A stretch of 64,000 nt of DNA. It comes from Pseudomonas sp. MM211. GTDB lineage: Bacteria; Pseudomonadota; Gammaproteobacteria; Pseudomonadales; Pseudomonadaceae. Position 1 is the stretch's first letter. Each line of letters begins with the position of its first letter. The DNA is taken from assembly GCF_020386635.1 (NCBI RefSeq), contig NZ_CP081942.1, positions 2,976,001 to 3,040,000 on the forward strand, read 5' to 3'. The notes beneath the pieces were generated by a model. That model saw only the letters and a list, made by a program, of their open reading frames with translations, made no database searches and was not told the DNA's origin. Position numbers and translations under genes: made by a program. This document shows, piece by piece, positions 35,010 through 43,441 of this stretch.

Positions 35010-36269
35010 TCACCAGATCGGCAGGGCGTAACTCAGGATCAGGCGGTTTTCATCGATGCCACGGGTGAAGTTGGCGCGGTAGGCCGCGTTGCGCCAGGTG
35101 ACTTTCAGGTTCTTAAGCGGCCCTTCGGCGAATGCATAGGCCAGGTCGGTATTGCGTTCCCACTCGCTGCCGCTCTCGCCATTTGCCAGGTCGATTCCAC
35201 TGCCGCGCACATAACGCGTCATGAAGGTCAGGCCGGGAATGCCCACTTTGCTGAAGTCGTAGTCATAGCGAACCTGCCAGGAGCGTTCATCGGGCCCGGC
35301 AAAGTCGTTGATCTGCAGAAAGTTGGTCAGGTAAGGCGTTGCGCCGTCGACATAGGTGAAACCGTCGTCGCCATGCATGCGCTGGTAGGCAACGCCCAGG
35401 GCGTGGCCGGCCAGGCTGTAGGTGAACATGGCGTTGAACACCTGGTTGTCGATATCGCCGGCACGCGCCTGGCCACTTTCACTGTTTTTGAAGTAGCGCA
35501 GGTCGCTTTTCAGCTTGCCCGGGCCGAGGGCAAGCGTGTGCTGCAAACCGAGGAAGTGCTGGCGGTAGATGTCACTCAGCTCACCCTGGTGGTAACTCAC
35601 CTGAGTGGTTGGCGTCAGCGCATAGTCGAGGCTGGCGAAGCGCAGATGATCACTGCTCGGGCTACCGCCAAAACGGCCGTTCTTGTTGTTCAGTGCCAGC
35701 TTGCTGGAGCCCGAGACATCGCGCTGCACCACCCGGGATATTTCGCCGAACGAGGCTGTCAGTCGGTCGATGTCCTTGCTCTGCAACTGCCAGCCCTCGA
35801 AGGTCTGCGGCAGTAGGCGGCTGTTGCTGAACTGCAGGGTCGGCATCTTCGGTAGCAGGGTACCGACCTTCAGTACGCTGTCGGCGAAACGCACCTTGGC
35901 GGTCAGCCCCAGCTTGCTGTAGTCGTCCTCGGCGCGCCGATCGCCGTTGCGTGGCAGCAGCGCGGTACCCGAGCGGTCGGGTGATGAGTCGAGCTTGACG
36001 CCGAGCATGGCCAGGGCGTCCACGCCGAAACCGACGGTGCCCTGGGTGTAGCCGGACTCCATGTTGAGGATGAAGCCCTGAGCCCATTCTTCGCGCTTGT
36101 TCTGCCCCGGGCCGTCGCGGAAATCACGGTTGAGGTAGAAATTGCGCAGTTCCAGATTGGCCTTGCTGTCGTCGATGAAACCAGCCGCCTGGGCATTGCC
36201 CACGGCCAGCGGCAGACCCGTCAGGAAGGCAGGAGCGAGAGATACGTAGAGCAGATTCTTTCTTGTCAT
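35010..36269 (-). CDS. OprD family outer-membrane porin
   Basis: A 419-residue outer-membrane barrel with a signal peptide (ending AQA near residue 29). The start of the mature part, AGFIDDSKANLELRNFYLNRD, is typical of the family and the C-terminus ends in an aromatic residue (ALPIW). OprD porins admit specific small carboxylates or basic amino acids. It is co-directional with tctCBA (about 50-bp gap), which suggests a shared substrate across both membranes. It is closest in style to the carboxylate-specific OpdK/OpdH group; this is by context only. Confidence 0.92.
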   Translation of the reverse strand: MTRKNLLYVSLAPAFLTGLPLAVGNAQAAGFIDDSKANLELRNFYLNRDFRDGPGQNKREEWAQGFILNMESGYTQGTVGFGVDALAMLGVKLDSSPDRSGTALLPRNGDRRAEDDYSKLGLTAKVRFADSVLKVGTLLPKMPTLQFSNSRLLPQTFEGWQLQSKDIDRLTASFGEISRVVQRDVSGSSKLALNNKNGRFGGSPSSDHLRFASLDYALTPTTQVSYHQGELSDIYRQHFLGLQHTLALGPGKLKSDLRYFKNSESGQARAGDIDNQVFNAMFTYSLAGHALGVAYQRMHGDDGFTYVDGATPYLTNFLQINDFAGPDERSWQVRYDYDFSKVGIPGLTFMTRYVRGSGIDLANGESGSEWERNTDLAYAFAEGPLKNLKVTWRNAAYRANFTRGIDENRLILSYALPIW

Positions 36270-36301
36270 TATTGTTTTCTCTTTGTTGGCAGCAGGTGAC
36301 G

Positions 36302-37384
36302 TCAGTTTTTCTGGGTGCCTCTTGCCGCCAGCGGCACGTAGACATCGCCGGCGAAAAGTCGCCGCGCGGTGCGTATCAGGGAGGCCTGCATGTGTTGCGG
36401 CTGGCTGTTTTCGCCAGGCGTGAGTGACACTTCGATCTGCCCGCCCGGATGTTCCAGGCGTACCAGCGCGACTCCGGTTATCGGCGCGATGTCGAACGCA
36501 ACGCTTCCCGGCAAAGCGCAGGCGCTGGCCAAGCCGATGGCGCCGGTGGCGGCGATGGAGCGATGGCAGGTGTGGGGCATGAAATAGCGGGTCGACAGCG
36601 TGCCGCCGTTGCGTGGCGTGGCAAGCAGCACGGGTTTGGGAATCACCATCTGGCTGACGTCACCGAGGCCCATGGCCTTGCCGGCCTGCAGGCGGATGCT
36701 CTCCAGGCGCTCCAGCAACGCGCTGTCGGCGTCCAACTGCGCAGGTGTCTCGTAGCCGGTCTTGCCCAGCGCTTCGGCGTGCATGATGACCATGGGCATG
36801 GCCATGTCGATGCAGGTGGTCTCGACACCGTCGAAGCGGTCGCGAACATTGCCGGTGGGCAGCAGTTTTCCAGTCTTGGCACCGGACGCATCGAGAAAGG
36901 TCAGCTTGATCGGCGCGGCGCTGCCGGGAACGCCATCGATGCTGGTTTCTCCTTCGTAGCGAACCTTGCCCTTGGGCGTCTGCACTTCCGAGTCGATCAG
37001 CGTGTTGGTGTTGAGGTTGCGAATCCGTACCCGTGTCACTGGAGCGCAGGCGTTGACCAGACCGTGCTCGATGGCGAACGGGCCGACGGCGCAGAGCATG
37101 TTGCCGCAGTTGGGCGCCGTATCGACCCGGCGTTGGGCGACCATGACTTGCACGAACAGGTAGTCGACATCGGCATCCGGGTGAGGGGAGGTGCTCACGA
37201 TGGCGACTTTGCTGGTCTGCGGATTGCCGCCGCCGATGCCGTCTATTTCCAGCTCGTGACCCGAGCCCATTACCTTGAGCAGCAGCTCGTCTCGCTGGGC
37301 GATATCGGAGGGCAGGTGGTTGGCCAGAAAGACCGGGCCGCGAGAAGTGCCGCCGCGCATCAGGACGCAGGGAATGGCTTGCAT
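36302..37384 (-). CDS. PrpF/GalD family isomerase (4-oxalomesaconate tautomerase-like), copy 1
   Basis: A 360-residue protein of the PrpF superfamily (two-domain diaminopimelate-epimerase fold). Conserved features are MRGGTSRGPVF at the N-terminus, IGGGNPQTSKVAIV and DTAPNCGNMLCAVGPF with the putative catalytic cysteine. Members isomerise double bonds in small polycarboxylates: methylaconitate (PrpF), oxalomesaconate (GalD) or aconitate. GGAG precedes ATG 37384. It is divergent from the LysR gene and upstream of oprD-tctCBA. Its paralogue lies at 38695-39780. Confidence 0.9.
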   Translation of the reverse strand: MQAIPCVLMRGGTSRGPVFLANHLPSDIAQRDELLLKVMGSGHELEIDGIGGGNPQTSKVAIVSTSPHPDADVDYLFVQVMVAQRRVDTAPNCGNMLCAVGPFAIEHGLVNACAPVTRVRIRNLNTNTLIDSEVQTPKGKVRYEGETSIDGVPGSAAPIKLTFLDASGAKTGKLLPTGNVRDRFDGVETTCIDMAMPMVIMHAEALGKTGYETPAQLDADSALLERLESIRLQAGKAMGLGDVSQMVIPKPVLLATPRNGGTLSTRYFMPHTCHRSIAATGAIGLASACALPGSVAFDIAPITGVALVRLEHPGGQIEVSLTPGENSQPQHMQASLIRTARRLFAGDVYVPLAARGTQKN

Positions 37385-37606
37385 GATGTCTCCAGTGCAA
37401 TAAATTCGCTTATTGTTGCTTTCCTTAAATGGTGGTCAGTGTCTTTTGTTTTGTAAATTGCATATATTTCAATAACTAATGCTTTATGTGCATTAATGCG
37501 CTGGCTAGAGGCTTCGGATGGGGTATTTTCACAGGCGGTCGCCGCCTTCTGATTAATGGACTAATCTGCCTTCCATAATAAAAGTCGTCATTGATAGGTT
37601 TTATGC
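37385..37606. promoter_or_regulatory. Divergent promoter with LysR-type inverted repeat
   Basis: This AT-rich region lies between the prpF-like gene (minus) and the LysR regulator gene (plus). TAATGC (37477-37482), 7 bp and GCATTA (37490-37495) form a perfect interrupted palindrome of the size and shape of a LysR-type operator. GCATTAATGC (37490-37499) is itself palindromic. A related GCATTAATTGC lies upstream of the second prpF-like gene at 38591-38601. Confidence 0.55.
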
Positions 37607-38527
37607 ATGAATTATGAGCTTCAGGATCTTCGTGCCTTCGTCAAAATTGCTGAATTCGGCAATTTCCACGAGGCGGCCAACGCCATTCATCTGTCCCAGC
37701 CGGCGCTCACCCGACGCATGCAAAAGCTGGAGGAGGGCTTGGGCACGCAACTGCTCGATCGCACCACGCGGCGGGTCAGCCTGACTGCGGTGGGGCGTGA
37801 TTTCCTGCCCAAGGCTCGACGTCTGCTGGATGATTTCGAGCGTTCGATTCTGGGCATTCGAGAACTGGCCGAGCGACAGTCCGGGCAGGTCACCCTGGCG
37901 TGCATTCCCACTGCGGCGTTCTATTTTCTGCCCACGGTGATTCGCGAATTCAATCGGCAGTACCCGAAAATCCGCATTCGCATTCTCGACCTGAGTGCCC
38001 ACGAAGGTCTCGAAGCCGTGCTGCGTGGCGAGGCGGATTTCGGCATCAACATGCTCAGCGGGCAGAACGCGGAGATCGATTTCACCCCGCTGGTCAACGA
38101 GCCCTTCGTGCTCGCCTGTCGACGTGACCATCCATTGGCAGAGCAGCCTCAGGTGGCGTGGCGTGAACTGAGCGATTACCGCTTGATCGGCGTGGGGCGT
38201 TTGAGCGGCAACCGCGTGCTGCTCGACCATGGTCTGGCCAACCTCGATTGGCGGCCCAGCTGGTTTTACGAGGTTCAGCACCTGTCCACTTCCCTGGGGA
38301 TGGTCGAGGCTGGCCTTGGCATCGCCGCCATGCCCAGCCTGGCGATGCCGGCCGACGATCACCCGACGCTGGTGCAGCGCCCGCTGGTTGACCCGGTGAT
38401 CAGTCGCACCCTGGGGCTGGTGCGCCGTCATGGGTCGTCGCTGTCACCAGCAGCGGAGCAGTTCGTCGATACCTTGCTGCGCCAATGGCCGGGTTATACC
38501 GCGCTGGGCGGTGACAAGCCGGCGTGA
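37607..38527 (+). CDS. LysR family transcriptional regulator (GalR-like)
   Basis: A 306-residue regulator. The N-terminal winged helix-turn-helix reads LRAFVKIAEFGNFHEAANAIHLSQPALTRR in outline (residues 8-37), followed by a periplasmic-binding-like effector domain. It is divergent from one prpF-like gene and upstream of another, the classic place for a local activator. The effector is probably the carboxylate handled by these enzymes, as GalR responds to gallate-pathway compounds in P. putida. That is inferred from context. Confidence 0.92.
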   Translation: MNYELQDLRAFVKIAEFGNFHEAANAIHLSQPALTRRMQKLEEGLGTQLLDRTTRRVSLTAVGRDFLPKARRLLDDFERSILGIRELAERQSGQVTLACIPTAAFYFLPTVIREFNRQYPKIRIRILDLSAHEGLEAVLRGEADFGINMLSGQNAEIDFTPLVNEPFVLACRRDHPLAEQPQVAWRELSDYRLIGVGRLSGNRVLLDHGLANLDWRPSWFYEVQHLSTSLGMVEAGLGIAAMPSLAMPADDHPTLVQRPLVDPVISRTLGLVRRHGSSLSPAAEQFVDTLLRQWPGYTALGGDKPA

Positions 38528-38694
38528 CGCTATCCGCGTTTTTGCGCTTTTCAGCCATCCGCGGATGCAATTCTGACTGATGCGTTAAATGCATTAATTG
38601 CTTAAATCTTTGCATTTGATGGAATTGTCGGTGCGTGTAACTCTTTTGCTCAAGACATCAATCGGCCTGATTGATCAGTACAAGAGTAAGAATC

Positions 38695-39780
38695 ATGCAG
38701 CCAATTCCCTGTGTGCTCATGCGCGGAGGCACCTCGAAAGGCCCGGTTTTTCTCGCCAGCGACTTGCCTGAGTCGGTAGACGAGAGAAATGAAGTACTGC
38801 TGTCGGTCATGGGTGCAGGGCATGAGCTGGAGATCGACGGTATAGGCGGTGGCAGCCCGCAAACCAGCAAGGTCGCCATCGTCAGTCCGTCCAGCCACCC
38901 GGATGCAGACGTCGACTACCTGTTCGTGCAGGTCATGGTCTCCCAGCGCCGCGTCGATACCGCGCCCAATTGCGGCAACATGCTTTGCGCCGTGGGGCCC
39001 TTCGCTGTCGAGCAGGGCCTGGTGAAGGCGGAACCCGCTACCACCGAGGTGCGTATCAGGAACCTCAACACCGGCACCTTCGTCAGCGCCAAGGTGCAGA
39101 CGCCAGGCGGCGCAGTCACCTACGCCGGGGCGACCCGCATCGATGGCGTGCCGGGTGTCGCCGCACCTATCGAACTGACCTTTCTGGACGCCGCCGGCAG
39201 CAAGACAGGCAAGCTGTTTCCCACCGGCAATACCCGCGACCGCTTCAATGGCGTTGAAACGACCTGTATCGACATGGCCATGCCGATGGTGCTGATCGAT
39301 GCCGCCAGCCTCGGCAAGACGGGCCGCGAATCACCTGCCGAGCTCGACGCCGACCTGGATTTTCTCGCCCGGCTCGAATCCATTCGTCTGCAGGCTGGGC
39401 TGGCCATGGGGCTTGGGGATGTCACCGACAAGGTCATTCCGAAGCCTGTCCTGCTGGCGCCAGCCTCGGCCGGCGGAACGATTCAGGTCAGGTATTTCAT
39501 GCCCCACAACTGCCACCGCGCACTGGCCATCACCGGTTCCATCGGTCTGGCCACCGCGTGCGTCAGCGTGGGAACCGTGGCCGCGCAGATGCTTGATCTG
39601 GATGCCAGTGCAGCGCGCATGAGCCAGGTGCGGATCGAACATCCAAGCGGTTCGATCGAGGTGGCACTGGCTTACGTGGGCGAGCAGGGCGAGACCATTC
39701 GTGCGTCCGTGGTACGTACCGCCAGGCGGTTGTTTTCCGGTGAGGTGCACGCTCCTGAGGAGCGCCTTCTGGCCGGATGA
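38695..39780 (+). CDS. PrpF/GalD family isomerase, copy 2
   Basis: A 361-residue paralogue of the protein at 36302-37384; the first 110 residues are about 70-75% identical by eye. It keeps MRGGTSKGPVF, IGGGSPQTSKVAIV and APNCGNMLCAVGPF, so it should be active. ATG 38695 has AAGAG upstream. It is followed by a CitMHS transporter gene on the same strand after 150 bp. Two paralogues could act on stereoisomers or successive tautomers of one substrate, or be tuned to two different uptake systems. Confidence 0.9.
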   Translation: MQPIPCVLMRGGTSKGPVFLASDLPESVDERNEVLLSVMGAGHELEIDGIGGGSPQTSKVAIVSPSSHPDADVDYLFVQVMVSQRRVDTAPNCGNMLCAVGPFAVEQGLVKAEPATTEVRIRNLNTGTFVSAKVQTPGGAVTYAGATRIDGVPGVAAPIELTFLDAAGSKTGKLFPTGNTRDRFNGVETTCIDMAMPMVLIDAASLGKTGRESPAELDADLDFLARLESIRLQAGLAMGLGDVTDKVIPKPVLLAPASAGGTIQVRYFMPHNCHRALAITGSIGLATACVSVGTVAAQMLDLDASAARMSQVRIEHPSGSIEVALAYVGEQGETIRASVVRTARRLFSGEVHAPEERLLAG

Positions 39781-39930
39781 CGTCGCCGTCCAGTGAGGCC
39801 TTGGTCTCCTGACAACGGGTTCTACGGAGAGAGCCATCACTGCAGCAAACGAAGCATGTAACTTGGGCAAATCCGGTTGTGCCGGATCGCCACGAGATGC
39901 TCGTCTCCAAAAACAAAAAGAGAGAACTCT

Positions 39931-41235
39931 ATGCTCGCTTTACTCGGGTTGGCGATGGTGGTCGTGTTCACCTACATGATCATGTCGAAGCGCATGTCGC
40001 CCATCGTGGCGCTCACCTTCATTCCGATCGTTTTCGCCGTTGCTGCAGGCTTTGGCGATTCGACCGGCAAGATGATTCTCGATGGTCTGAAGATGGTCGC
40101 GCCCTCGGCGGCATTGCTGCTGTTCGCGATCCTGTTCTTCGGGCTGATGATCGACACCGGGCTGTTCGATCCGCTGATTCGCAAGATCCTGCGCAAGGTC
40201 AACGGTGACCCCGTGAAGATCGCCGTAGGGACTGCGCTGCTGTCCCTGACCGTTGCGCTGGACGGCGATGGCACCACCACCTACATGATCACCTGCGCGG
40301 CGATGCTACCGCTGTACCGGCGTATTGGCATGAACCCCATGGTGCTCGCCACTGTTTCGATGCTGTCGCTGAGCATCATGAGTGGCATGACGCCCTGGGG
40401 TGGGCCTGCGACCCGCGCCATCGCCGCACTCGGGCTCGATGCCTCCGAGTACTTCATTCCCTTGCTGCCGACCATGGTGGCTGGCGCTGCCTTCGTGGTG
40501 CTGATCGCCTACGTGCTTGGCCGCAAGGAGCGCAGCCGCATCGGCAATACCGAACTGCAGACTGGCGGCGGCAACTGCTACATCGAGGAAATCCTCGGCG
40601 ACCAGCCCTACAAGCGTCCTCGTTTCGTGTGGGTGAACCTGTTTCTGGTGATCGCCGTGATGACGGCGCTGGTGATGGGCATCGCTCACGCCGCCGTGCT
40701 GTTCCTGATCGGTTTCGTGGTCGCCCTGATGATCAATTACCCGCAGCTCGACATTCAGAAGGAGCGCATCCTCTCCCACTCGGGAAATGCCATGACGGTG
40801 GTGCTGCTGGTCTTTGCGGCAGGGGTGTTCGCAGGCATCTTCTCGGGTACCAAGATGGTCGATGCCCTGGCGCAAAGCATCGTCAACATGATCCCGCCGT
40901 CGTGGGGCCATCTGTTCCCACTGGTGGTGGCAGTCACCAGCATGCCGCTGACCTTCGTGCTGTCGAACGATGCCTACTATTTCGGCGTGGTGCCCATTCT
41001 CGCCAAGGCTGCAGCAGCCTATGGCATCGACCCGGTGGAAATCGCCCGCGCTTCGATCCTCGGGCAGCCGGTTCACCTGATGAGCCCACTGGTGGCCTCG
41101 ACTCTGTTGCTGGTCGGCATGGTGGACAAGGACATCGGCGACTTTCAGAAAGCCACGGTGAAGTGGGCTGTCCTGCTGTCGTTGGCAATCACCCTGGTGG
41201 CGGTACTGACGGGGGCCATTTCGTTTCTGGTCTGA
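39931..41235 (+). CDS. CitMHS family metal-citrate/H+ symporter
   Basis: A 434-residue polytopic membrane protein with about 12 hydrophobic segments. Family features include the DGDGTTTYMITCAAMLPLY loop, MTPWGGPATRAI and SNDAYYFGVVPIL in the second half. CitMHS proteins import citrate complexed with Mg2+ or Ca2+, together with protons; relatives take other carboxylates. ATG 39931 follows an AGAGAGAA ribosome site. It is downstream of the second prpF-like gene and gives the locus a second uptake route besides TctCBA. Confidence 0.92.
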   Translation: MLALLGLAMVVVFTYMIMSKRMSPIVALTFIPIVFAVAAGFGDSTGKMILDGLKMVAPSAALLLFAILFFGLMIDTGLFDPLIRKILRKVNGDPVKIAVGTALLSLTVALDGDGTTTYMITCAAMLPLYRRIGMNPMVLATVSMLSLSIMSGMTPWGGPATRAIAALGLDASEYFIPLLPTMVAGAAFVVLIAYVLGRKERSRIGNTELQTGGGNCYIEEILGDQPYKRPRFVWVNLFLVIAVMTALVMGIAHAAVLFLIGFVVALMINYPQLDIQKERILSHSGNAMTVVLLVFAAGVFAGIFSGTKMVDALAQSIVNMIPPSWGHLFPLVVAVTSMPLTFVLSNDAYYFGVVPILAKAAAAYGIDPVEIARASILGQPVHLMSPLVASTLLLVGMVDKDIGDFQKATVKWAVLLSLAITLVAVLTGAISFLV

Positions 41236-41327
41236 AGTGCGGATAAACGGGCAGGGAGATGGGTTTCAGCGCATTGCTGTTGAGCGGATGGCCCATCAAC
41301 GATGGGGCTGGGCTGCCAGTAATAGTT

Positions 41328-41346
41328 TGTTATATCATAACCATTC
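41328..41346. promoter_or_regulatory. Zur-box-like palindrome
   Basis: TGTTATATCATAACCATTC contains GTTATA-T-CATAAC, close to the gamma-proteobacterial Zur consensus GTTATA-N-TATAAC. It lies about 52-70 bp upstream of the HGSNAT/DUF1624-like gene and about 93 bp after the CitMHS stop. Zinc control of the downstream gene is possible but rests on motif resemblance alone. Confidence 0.4.
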
Positions 41347-41351
41347 GCTGT

Positions 41352-41386
41352 GCCGGGGAGACCCTCTGTCTTCCCGGCTTTCTGTT
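41352..41386 (+). terminator. Hairpin with T-rich tail (terminator or leader structure)
   Basis: GCCGGGGAGAC (41352-41362) pairs with GTCTTCCCGGC (41368-41378) with one G-T wobble and a 5-nt loop, followed by TTTCTGTT. It looks like a rho-independent terminator for the CitMHS transcript. It ends only about 12 bp before the next start codon (41398), so it may instead control expression of the downstream gene. Confidence 0.6.
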
Positions 41387-41397
41387 CTGGATATGCT

Positions 41398-42561
41398 ATG
41401 ACCACTGCCGCAATCGCCAATCCCGTTACCTCACGCCTTACCTCCATCGACGCCCTGCGCGGGCTCGTCATTCTGTTCATGCTGCTCGACCATGTGCGAG
41501 AAACGTTTTTCCTGCACCGTCAGGTACTCGATCCCATGGATGTGAGCAGCACCGAACCGTCGCTGTTCTTCAGTCGTACCCTGGCTCACCTGTGCGCGCC
41601 GGTCTTCATCTTCCTGACCGGCCTGTCGGCATTCCTGTATGGCGAGAAGGCCAATGGCCGAGCTGCGGTCAGTGCGTTTCTGTTCAAGCGCGGGCTGTTT
41701 CTGGTCGTGCTGGAATTCACCTTGGTGAACTTCGCCTGGACTTTCCAGGTGCCGCCGACGGTGATCTACCTGCAGGTGATCTGGGCCATCGGCCTGAGCA
41801 TGCTGGCGTTGTCGCTGCTGGTCTGGCTGCCGCGCGGCGTCCTGATCGTGCTGGGACTGGTGCTGGTGTGCGGCCACAACCTGCTCGATGGCCTGCACTT
41901 CGCGGCCGACTCGGCGATGCACGTGCCATGGGCCATCCTGCATGATCGCGGTTGGCTGCAAGTGTCCGACGATCTGCGTCTGCGCACCTCGTATCCGCTG
42001 CTGCCGTGGATCGGCGTGATCGCCCTGGGTTATGCCGCCGGTTCGTGGTTCGGTCGCGCTGCGGACGCCGCAAGTCGTCAGGCTCTGCTGCTTGGCTGGG
42101 GGCTCGGTTCGCTACTGGTGTTCGTCGTGGTTCGTGCGGGCAACGGCTACGGCGAGAATAGCTGGGTGGTGGGCAGCAACTGGGTGGAAACCCTGATGAG
42201 CATCCTCAACATCACCAAGTATCCACCATCGTTGGCCTTCCTTTCGCTGACCCTGGGATTGGGGCTGCTGCTGTTGCTGGCGTTCGAGCGTGCCCAGGGC
42301 AACCGCTGGCTCAAGGCGCTGACCGTGTACGGTGGCGCGCCGATGTTCTTCTACCTGCTGCACCTCTATGTGCTGAAGCTGCTGTACCTGGCTGCCGTGG
42401 CTATCTGGGGCACTAATCAGGGCGACTACTTTGGTTTCGACTCGATCGGCCCTGTATGGCTCTGTTCGATTCTGCTCGCCGTGGTGCTGTTCCCGCCGGT
42501 TCGCTGGTTCGCGGCACTCAAGGCCCGTCGTCGTGACCTGACCTGGCTGCGTTATCTCTGA
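41398..42561 (+). CDS. HGSNAT/DUF1624-type multi-pass membrane acyltransferase-like protein
   Basis: A 387-residue inner-membrane protein with about 9-11 membrane segments. The start SIDALRGLVILFMLLDHVRE is characteristic of the heparan-alpha-glucosaminide N-acetyltransferase / DUF1624 group, which moves acetyl groups across membranes. A histidine and arginines in the first helix-loop fit that family. ATG 41398 is chosen from the family N-terminus; only a weak GGAT lies upstream. The substrate is unknown. A Zur-box-like site and a hairpin precede it. Confidence 0.85.
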   Translation: MTTAAIANPVTSRLTSIDALRGLVILFMLLDHVRETFFLHRQVLDPMDVSSTEPSLFFSRTLAHLCAPVFIFLTGLSAFLYGEKANGRAAVSAFLFKRGLFLVVLEFTLVNFAWTFQVPPTVIYLQVIWAIGLSMLALSLLVWLPRGVLIVLGLVLVCGHNLLDGLHFAADSAMHVPWAILHDRGWLQVSDDLRLRTSYPLLPWIGVIALGYAAGSWFGRAADAASRQALLLGWGLGSLLVFVVVRAGNGYGENSWVVGSNWVETLMSILNITKYPPSLAFLSLTLGLGLLLLLAFERAQGNRWLKALTVYGGAPMFFYLLHLYVLKLLYLAAVAIWGTNQGDYFGFDSIGPVWLCSILLAVVLFPPVRWFAALKARRRDLTWLRYL

Positions 42562-42649
42562 ATGCCGCTCATCCGCTTGTCGGAGTGGTCGAACATCGGC
42601 CGCTTTTGGCCTGTCCGTTGTGAATCACAGACAAACTGGAGCTAGCGAT

Positions 42650-42961
42650 ATGTCCACATTCGATAAGCAAAGCGGCAGTAACGTGCAGGGTTGGGAGCGT
42701 GCGCTTTCCATCGGCAGTGGTATCGCCATGGCCCGTGGCGGCCTGAAGCGCGGTGGTGTATTCGGCCTTGCTCGCGCAGCGTTCGGCGGCCTGCTGGTCG
42801 CCCGTGGCCTGAGCGGCCATTGCCGACTCAAAGGTTTCGTGGAAGACGCCCGTTCTATGCGCCCCGACGTGGATCGCATCGCAGAAACCGTCACCCGGCT
42901 GGAAAGCGAAATCGCTGAGCGGGTAAAGCCCGTCGTCAAGAAAGTCACTGACGGCGTTTGA
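42650..42961 (+). CDS. DUF2892/YgaP-like small membrane protein
   Basis: A 103-residue protein with a hydrophobic Gly-rich central part (IGSGIAMARGGLKRGGVFGLARAAFGG in outline, residues about 21-50) and a charged, helical C-terminus. The pattern resembles DUF2892 domains, which are short inner-membrane proteins of unknown role. GGAG precedes ATG 42650. The neighbours are a thioredoxin-like protein and a small acidic protein, suggesting a stress-related group. Confidence 0.75.
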   Translation: MSTFDKQSGSNVQGWERALSIGSGIAMARGGLKRGGVFGLARAAFGGLLVARGLSGHCRLKGFVEDARSMRPDVDRIAETVTRLESEIAERVKPVVKKVTDGV

Positions 42962-43031
42962 TACGCTGAGAACACGAATCGGCCCGCCATGCGCGGGCCG
43001 GTTGCGTTTGGCTCACGAGCGGAGATATAGC

Positions 43032-43358
43032 ATGAGCAGCGAATACAGCAGCACGGCGCCGACAGCCGCTGAAGTACAGGCGAAGCCTGGTATGACCCTC
43101 ATCGAATTCGGCACCGACTGGTGCAGCCATTGCCAGGCGGCGCAGCCTTTGCTGGCCAAGGTAATGCCGGATTATCCCGAGGTCACTCACCTGAAGATCG
43201 AGGACGGCAGCGGCCGGCCCCTGGGGCGCGCCTTCAAGGTCAAGCTGTGGCCGACCCTGGTATTCCTGCGTGACGGTGTCGAGGTCACCCGACTGGTTCG
43301 CCCCACCAGCGTCAGCCCGCTGGAAGAAGCCCTGGAGCAGTTGGTGGGTGAGGGCTGA
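43032..43358 (+). CDS. Thioredoxin-fold protein
   Basis: A 108-residue cytoplasmic protein with the redox motif WCSHC (around residues 29-33) in FGTDWCSHCQAAQPLL, and the cis-proline region LWPTLVFLRDG. The CSHC active site is not the classical CGPC, pointing to a specialised reductase or oxidant-defence role. A GGAG ribosome site stands before ATG 43032. It lies alone between two small genes with no obvious substrate. Confidence 0.88.
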   Translation: MSSEYSSTAPTAAEVQAKPGMTLIEFGTDWCSHCQAAQPLLAKVMPDYPEVTHLKIEDGSGRPLGRAFKVKLWPTLVFLRDGVEVTRLVRPTSVSPLEEALEQLVGEG

Positions 43359-43398
43359 GCTGCACATCGCATCCCGTCACTTTCCCTGAATTTTCCCG

Positions 43399-43430
43399 GT
43401 ATGGGTCGAGTCAACCGAACAGACCCATAC
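43399..43430. promoter_or_regulatory. 9-bp inverted repeat upstream of small acidic protein gene
   Basis: GTATGGGTC (43399-43407) and GACCCATAC (43422-43430) are exact reverse complements with a 14-bp spacer, ending just before the GGAGA ribosome site of the next gene. A weak AlgU-like promoter (GAATTT, 17 bp, TCAAC) overlaps it. It could be an operator or a leader hairpin. Confidence 0.4.
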
Positions 43431-43441
43431 TGGAGAACGTC

